This document shows, one piece after another, positions 58,201-64,000 of a stretch of 64,000 bases of DNA. The stretch is from the NCBI GenBank assembly GCA_013397865.1, contig VZTI01001766.1:2417408-2481407 (forward strand), in the 5' to 3' direction. The stretch's first letter is position 1, and each line of letters starts with the position of its first letter. This DNA is from Struthidea cinerea (taxonomy: Eukaryota; Chordata; Aves; Passeriformes; Corcoracidae). The position numbers and the translations under genes were made by a program. The notes under the pieces were generated by a model. The model saw nothing but the letters and a program-made list of their open reading frames with translations. It made no database searches and was not told the DNA's origin.

Positions 58201-61200
58201 CTTTGAGAAGCAAGTGTAATTCAGATCTTTAATAGTTTTAAGGCCTATAAACCACTTTACCTTTTGATAAATTTAGGTTTGTCGCTTAAGAAATTTAAAA
58301 TCTAATTAAAAAACCAGAAATTGTGTAACACCATTCATAGTGATTTATTAGAGGTTCAGCACTATTATCAAACATTTTAAATAAAAGGTAACCAACCAGT
58401 CATCTCTGTATGGAAGCACAGAAATACTACACTTTTAAACTTGGGTCATTAAGACTCAAACATGCTGTAAGATGCTATATAATTTTTGGACTGTATGATG
58501 AGTGAACACCCACTGAGGAGTCTGAAACTGTCCCTCCCGTCCTTTCAATACGCTCCATGCTGAAGATGTGTGTCCAGAACTAAGAATCAAATGACATGAA
58601 AATTCTAATCCAAGTCTATTTTGACTACTATCAATTTCTCAAGAGTTCCAGTGAATATATCTGGCCATCTTTTTTATGACTGGGCATCTGGTGAGTGAAA
58701 GCAAATGAGCTGTGCAGCACATTCTATATACTACGTTTATAGAATTTGAAAGTGGATGGTTCAGTTACCAGCGCAGGTTTGTTTGAGGAGATAGGTTAGA
58801 CTTAAGGCATAGCAAAGCAGGTGCACAAGGAAAGGAAAACAATATATTGCCAATTCATTTTTTCTAGGTACTAGTAACTTATTTACTATAAGATCCAAGC
58901 ACCAATTTTCTACACACCTGAAACAGCCTTGTTAGACACTCTGTTCTCTGAGGCCTTCTTTCTATTTTGCTCAACCCCATTCACTGAGGTCTTAGGGGTT
59001 CTAATTAAATATAAAAGAGTTAATAAGTCACTTGCAACAAAGTTGAAAGGCTGTATACAAAACTATAGACACTATCAAAATGTGTTTGGCATGAAAACAT
59101 TTCTACCATGTCCCACAGAGCCTCTTCCTGAGCACCTGTACAGTTCCTATCGATACTATTATGGCTTACATAGATACATTAAGTAGGGGAACATCTCCCC
59201 ATGAACAGATTGAAAAACTCTATTCAAGAAACTGCTTTCGTTTAGATACCATGGCATTACAGTCTACATATAAAAATACACATATTTCATTAAGTGGAAG
59301 CAAAGCTTCATGGAATGAATGTTACAAATAGAAATGTTGGAACAGTGTAAATGAAGACGATACACAAGAGGATGACAACAATAAATATTTTCCTGCAGCA
59401 TAAGGTAAAACAAAGCTTCATCACTCTCTCAAAATAGTGAGAGAAGCAATTATTTTTACTCTGAACAACAGCTGTACCATTATGTGTAAATATTATTCAG
59501 CAATCACTGTTCTTGCACTTTGCATTTACTTTCACCTTTAGGCTAGAAACATGCTGCGCTCTTACCCTTGTCTGCAAAGCAGTCTATGAACTGGGGCATT
59601 CTGTCCTTGGTTTGGTTGAAGTATGCTGTTAAAACACAAACTTTTATTAGTGCTTTTTCCCTTTAAAATTAAAAATCTCTCAAAAATACCGAATTATGAA
59701 TCATGTTTCACATAATGAATTTCAGAAAGGCTAACAGGTTTTGTAATGCAAATGACATGTAGGCAAAGTGGCTGGAATTAAAATTCCAGAATAGGATTAT
59801 TACTTCCCCTATTTATAATAAAGCAACAAAAAAGCACAGATAGATCTCCCTCAACAGTGCTTTGGGTCACCAGTTATTGGTGAGAACACAATAAGGAAAA
59901 AGGGCTGAATTGCTTACAGTAGTCCTTGAAGGCTGAACTGCATGAGTAGACAGCATGTCTTCAAAGCTTTTGGGTAAACATGGGATAAAAACTGTTTTTA
60001 AGGGATGCTGGCTATCTGACTTCAAATACAAGAAAAAGATGCAGACAGGCCTCATAAGAGATCAGCTCTTGTCTGCCTGAACAACATGTACTGAACACTG
60101 TAATTTCTGTGACCTAAGCAAACAATCACACGATCAAGGAACAAAACTTTCTTCACAACAGAAAGCCACTTCTTTTCTGACAGCTTCCTAAAGATAAGCA
60201 TTATCAATAACTCCACTGCAAAGTAAAAGGTATTAGGAAGAGTAGCAGTGCCAAACTGAAGCTTAATTGTGCATCTCAGAGAAAAACATTGAACCCAAGC
60301 ACCAAGACTTAAAGCCATAAATAACTAACTTTTGAAGATAAAATTTCAGAACTGACTCTGAAGAAAACATATCTTTCTTAACTTCTAATAAGCTAATAAA
60401 CCCTTTTCTCGGGCCATGGTAAATCAGATTTCACTAATTTTCGTGATAATAGTAGCAGGAATTGAGCTGATCGATGGCAAACTAACAATACAGATCACAG
60501 AATCTATCATTACAAGACAGTTTCTTAAAAGCATCCTAATACAAGTAACCATCACCCACCGGTTTTCAGGAGTTTTTTGTTTGATGATTATTTTTTTACT
60601 TGGTATTCCCATTTCTGAAGCCCTAGAGAAACAAAAGTATTGAAACATATTTCAATTAGCAAATCATCATCCAGGTCTTGAACAGAAACACTCAGAGAAA
60701 GCCTACAAGAGGAACTACACCTACATGTAATACTGCCAGAGCAGCCCTACAGATTATCACTTCTTTACTCAGGAGCAACTGTAACGACTGCTCAGTACAC
60801 TGTGTTGCAGGATAATGCCTGCTACCATTCCCAAAAAAACTTTGCCAGAGATACTCTATCAAGTATCTCTATTGCTAGGCTCTTTAGATAGATAAAATCA
60901 CTTGGAGCACTTTTTACAATTTGCAAAATCAACCATAAACTAAGCATCCACCATTGCATTATAGCATAAATGCACAACTTAGAATAAACATTTTTCTCCA
61001 TATAAACAGTAAGTCTCTTAAAAGTAAGAGCAAAATACAATTAGCAGGACACCATGCACCTGGAAAGCTTTTTACTCATTCTTCCTAGCACAGATGTCAG
61101 TTTGCAAAGAAACTTATTCCATAAACTTCCCATCACTATTTCCTATGCCTTCTACTCCTCCTCTTGGACCCCTCCCACCAGCCCTGCCCACCCAGGGGAG

Positions 61201-63937
61201 AGCTGCACATACTTCATGTACTTTTTCCTGTCCAGAGATTTCTGCGTAGCTGTTGAAAGTGTCACTCGCTCTCTTGGGCTCTTTACTTTATCCTAAAAAA
61301 AAAAGAAGATACTGAAGAAAGTTACCTACAAAAGCATAATTAAAAATTTAGATTTCAGAAACATTGTACAGGGTGAGGAAGAATTCTTAAATGCAAAATG
61401 ATTCAGTACTTAAAAGTCTTGAAACAGTTTACGTTCCCTGGAATGTAACACACCATTTGCCTGAGCATCTTCTCTTTACGAACTTCACGATCGTGACGCA
61501 GAATATTCATTCTCTCCGATGCCTCCATTGTGAAAAAGATGTCATGGATGTCATACAGAGCAGCTCTCAGCTGGAAAGAATAATTAAAATGTTAATAAAA
61601 TATTCAATCAAGTTTACCTGTCCATGGTTTTGATCATCAAGCTCTTTTCACTTTCAATCTAAACAAAACACTTCATAATTTTGAAATCAAGTAATATTGT
61701 GTCAAGAAAAAAAAATGAATCTTCTCTTCTTGAAACGTTTTACTCTAAACAAAGCCACTCTCAAGGTTTTATGTACTTACATTACAAAAGCAGAATAGCT
61801 AGGAAAGACAAAAAAAAAAAGGTTTAAATTGTGTCACCTGAGCCATTACTCTTTCATGAAGGGATGCATCTTGTGCTGACACACTTCCTCTTTTCAATGG
61901 GGCTTCAGACTGAAAATTTTTGATGAATTCCAGAGTATCCTGGGAAAGACAGGAAAATAAGAGTAAGCACCAAGCATAACCCTTCATAACAAAGCAATCA
62001 TTGCAAACAGGACACATAGGACATAGATTCTTTGTTTGACTTGGACTTTATGACACTAAGCAATGCAACACTCAAACATGTTCATGTAACAGCCCCAAAA
62101 TCTTCTGAGAGCAGAAAATGCAAGATTTCATCTGCCAATGGAAGGCAGGAACAAAAACAAACAGAAGAAGCTGCCTATTACAAAAAAAGCTGATCTTACT
62201 TTTACAGTTTGCTTAAGATGTTTCAGTTTTTCTGTCTGCAGGAGCCTACGAGTAAGAAATCCCTTTGCCACTGCAGTGATCTTGTCAAACTTCATTTGTA
62301 TCTCCGGACTGAAAACCTTATTAAAAAAACCAAAACATTTTTCTAAACTTTTGATTAAAAAAAGCAAGAATTATGAATTATTTATCAAATAACATCCATC
62401 AAGTGACGTAAGTCATCAAATAAAAAACAAGCTTTGACTGAGCCAAAAGTACCCACCATAATTTAGCAGAAGCAATATATTTCTGTATTATTATTTTGCA
62501 TATATGAATAATAACCTATACAGTTCTCTTATGTAATCAAAGTTGACACAGGAAGGGATACTAAAATCTTCTGTGAGATTTATTACTGCACAGCTCTTAT
62601 AAAGTTACCAGTGCCTTACAAAAATGAGGGCCTTTTAAGACAAAAATAAATCTTTTTTTTTCCTTACCTGAGTCCACCTAGTTTTGATCCTATTACTTGG
62701 CCTGCATACTGAGGTTTTTATAACTCCACTACCTGAGGGTCCCCAGAGATAGAATGAAGTTTCGCTTGTTGAAGCAAAGGTGTTGGGTGTTGTATGAGCA
62801 AAACCTGCACGCAGAGCAGAACACACAGTTCAACACACGCTTCTGCCACTGAAGTGCTGCCTGTGTCTGTGCCTACACTCAGCTCGGGGGTCACAGCTTT
62901 GTCTACAAGGTCAGCCATAGGCAAGAAGCAAGCTGAATACTTCTGATTGATTTCCATGCAAAATTTGCTGAACAGAAGATAGAACAAAACATTTCAGGAT
63001 GTTCTGGAACAGATGAGAGGTGTTCCATCAGCCGTAGCTGCTCTGCCTGGTAGTTAAGTTCCCTTGGCAGAGCCCCTCTAAACCTTCTACACAAATGTGA
63101 CCACCTGGCCCAGCGCTGTGCAGCTACATGGCATGAGGATAATCCTTCTGGGACACGATACAAATCCACATCCTCATCCTTGATCAAAGGAGGTTATTCT
63201 TAGCTTGTTTTCCTTGGATGTGCCCTAAAACAGTTACATAACAAATGCAGTACACGGAACAGTTTGAGGATGGCTGAACCTGTGCTAAATGCCAGTGACA
63301 CAAAGATGCAACAGACTTTGGTTCACAAATGCTGTCCCCAGCTGAGGGCAGCAGCTGTCTGCGTACCCTGAGCAGCCCTAGGGCAGGAACACTGCACTTA
63401 TCCACACAGTGGGGCAGCTGCTCCAGTCAAGCACTGCAGAACAAAATATATCACAACACTTCATCTATATTCTTCCCTCCCAGTTTTACCAATGCTGGTG
63501 GAGTTTGTGTTATGGACTGTCTCCAGCTGAGACTGCACACTTTCCAGTAAGCCACTTTCACTTTTTTTCCTCCACTCCAACTCCATCCTACTGTTAATAT
63601 TCACTTTGGAAATTTCTATTTCCGTTGTAGTAACCTTCTTTCCTTTCAACTGTCTCTCCTGCTCTTCCAGTTCCTACAAAAGGAAGATTCAACCATAAGA
63701 CTATTTTTCTAATTCTGCAAAGCAACAGAATATACATTTAAACCCAACTGCTTCCTGACAAACTTCCATATAACACACAACATTTGCTTAGAATTTTTCC
63801 TGTTGACCGTACCTTCTGCAATTTCTCCTGTTCTCTCTCTTGTTCAGCTATCAGAATTGACAGTTGTTGTGCATGCTGTTCTTCAAGTCGCTTTCTCATT
63901 TCTTCAAAGGCCAACATTTTAGTTTTTAAAATATCTT
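55186..63937 (-). CDS. CCP110: CCP110 (centriolar coiled-coil protein of 110 kDa), 3' part, 11 exons
   Basis: CP110 caps the distal end of centrioles, works with CEP97 to block cilium assembly, and is removed before ciliogenesis. The window holds the C-terminal 372 complete codons plus a split one: exons A-K join in one frame to TAA. Domains in order: a coiled coil rich in E/Q/R (MLAFEEMRKRLEEQHAQQLS, then EQEREQEKLQK and ELEEQERQLK); a linker with FYLWGPSGSG; an IQ-like helix ITAVAKGFLTRRLLQTEKLK, of the kind linked to calmodulin binding in this protein; SEAPLKRGSVSAQDASLHER; a helical block LRAALYDIHDIFF with MNILRHDREVRKEKMLRQM; and a basic tail ending RKKPNVVTI. Each segment matches remembered human CCP110 in order. 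The N-terminal part lies beyond 64000. Same strand as VPS35L and directly upstream of it. Confidence 0.95.
55239..58917 (-). other. CCP110 last intron (3.7 kb)
   Basis: Longest CCP110 intron in the window. It includes moderately GC-rich patches near 56130-56340 and 56560-56810, open in more than one frame but without splice-bounded conserved readings. No gene or recognised repeat. Confidence 0.6.
58918..59000 (-). CDS. CCP110: CCP110 exon J
   Basis: 83 nt: completes Gly, then TPKTSVNGVEQNRKKASENR, VSNKAVS. Acceptor TAATTAG, donor GTGTGT. Basic, low-complexity tail. Confidence 0.9.
59566..59625 (-). CDS. CCP110: CCP110 exon I
   Basis: 60 nt: completes Arg, then ILQPNQGQNAPVHRLLCRQ and two bases of Gly. 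Acceptor TAACAG, donor GTAAGA. Conserved QGQNAPVHRLL motif. Confidence 0.93.
60560..60622 (-). CDS. CCP110: CCP110 exon H
   Basis: 63 nt: completes Lys, then ASEMGIPSKKIIIKQKTPEN and two bases of an Arg codon. Acceptor TCTCTAG, donor GTGGGT. Confidence 0.92.
61213..61292 (-). CDS. CCP110: CCP110 exon G
   Basis: 80 nt: DKVKSPRERVTLSTATQKSL, DRKKYM plus two bases of a Lys codon. Acceptor TTTTTAG, donor GTATGT. Confidence 0.94.
61454..61570 (-). CDS. CCP110: CCP110 exon F
   Basis: 117 nt: LRAALYDIHDIFFTMEASER, MNILRHDREVRKEKMLRQM. Acceptor TTTCCAG, donor GTGTGT, a weaker but acceptable donor. Confidence 0.94.
61838..61939 (-). CDS. CCP110: CCP110 exon E
   Basis: 102 nt: DTLEFIKNFQSEAPLKRGSV, SAQDASLHERVMAQ. 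Acceptor TTCCCAG, donor GTGACA. Confidence 0.95.
62200..62316 (-). CDS. CCP110: CCP110 exon D (IQ-like helix)
   Basis: 117 nt: VFSPEIQMKFDKITAVAKGF, LTRRLLQTEKLKHLKQTVK. Acceptor AATAAG, donor GTAAGA. Confidence 0.95.
62668..62804 (-). CDS. CCP110: CCP110 exon C
   Basis: 137 nt: GFAHTTPNTFASTSETSFYL, WGPSGSGVIKTS, ending RIKTRWTQ. Acceptor CGTGCAG, donor GTAAGG. Confidence 0.93.
62805..63489 (-). other. CCP110 intron B-C
   Basis: 685-nt intron, moderately GC-rich in places. I see no exon or recognised repeat in it. Confidence 0.6.
63490..63673 (-). CDS. CCP110: CCP110 exon B
   Basis: 184 nt: ELEEQERQLKGKKVTTTEIE, then MELEWRKKSESGLLESV and HNTNSTSI. Acceptor TTTGTAG, donor GTAAAA. It continues the coiled coil and enters a Ser/Thr-rich linker. 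Confidence 0.93.
63813..63937 (-). CDS. CCP110: CCP110 exon A (coiled coil)
   Basis: 125 nt. It begins with two bases of a Glu codon, then DILKTKMLAFEEMRKRLEEQ, HAQQLSILIAEQEREQEKLQ, K. Acceptor TTCCCAG, donor GTACGG. Confidence 0.95.
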
Positions 63938-64000
63938 CTGGGAAAATACATAACAAAGAATCAAATATTAAATACCTTCTATACGATCTTTGCCAGAGAC

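Overview
This is a vertebrate nuclear window, almost certainly from a bird. Coding sequence is split into short exons (17 to 312 nt) with GT-AG junctions, the dispersed repeats I can recognise are CR1-type LINE fragments, and the gene order KNOP1 - VPS35L - CCP110 is the order known from human 16p12.3 and, from memory, chicken chromosome 14. The species is not determinable from the sequence alone.

Layout. (1) 1-4.7 kb, plus strand: the last three coding exons (C-terminal 152 residues) of KNOP1, ending in tandem poly(A) signals. (2) 4.7-6.5 kb: a convergent spacer with two short direct duplications and a GC-richer block. (3) 7.1-52.8 kb, minus strand: the complete VPS35L coding sequence. I reconstructed 31 coding exons by hand; every junction is in frame and the sum is 2892 nt, i.e. 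963 residues plus stop, the length I remember for human VPS35L. One intron (41217-41625) has textbook U12-type (minor spliceosome) splice signals. The largest intron (14204-25073) carries a 52-copy, perfectly homogeneous 19-bp GC-rich minisatellite, an old CR1 copy and several AT-rich blocks that look like possible conserved noncoding elements. (4) 52.4-52.9 kb: a CpG-rich promoter for VPS35L with a TISU/YY1-like start-codon context and a CACATG E-box. (5) 52.9-64 kb, minus strand: the 3' part of CCP110 (11 coding exons, 372 complete codons plus a split one, then about 2.25 kb of 3'UTR). Its distal poly(A) signal lies only about 160 bp from the VPS35L start codon.

Functional context. The three genes are not an operon and encode unrelated activities: a nucleolar lysine-rich protein, the large scaffold subunit of the Retriever endosomal recycling complex (part of Commander), and a centriole-capping regulator of ciliogenesis. 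CCP110 and VPS35L are in head-to-tail order; VPS35L and KNOP1 converge.

I found no microbial defence, mobile or biosynthetic system. The most notable items are the U12-type intron, the homogenised minisatellite with G6 runs on the VPS35L sense strand, and the compact CCP110/VPS35L boundary. Comparisons with human proteins are from memory, not from a search.
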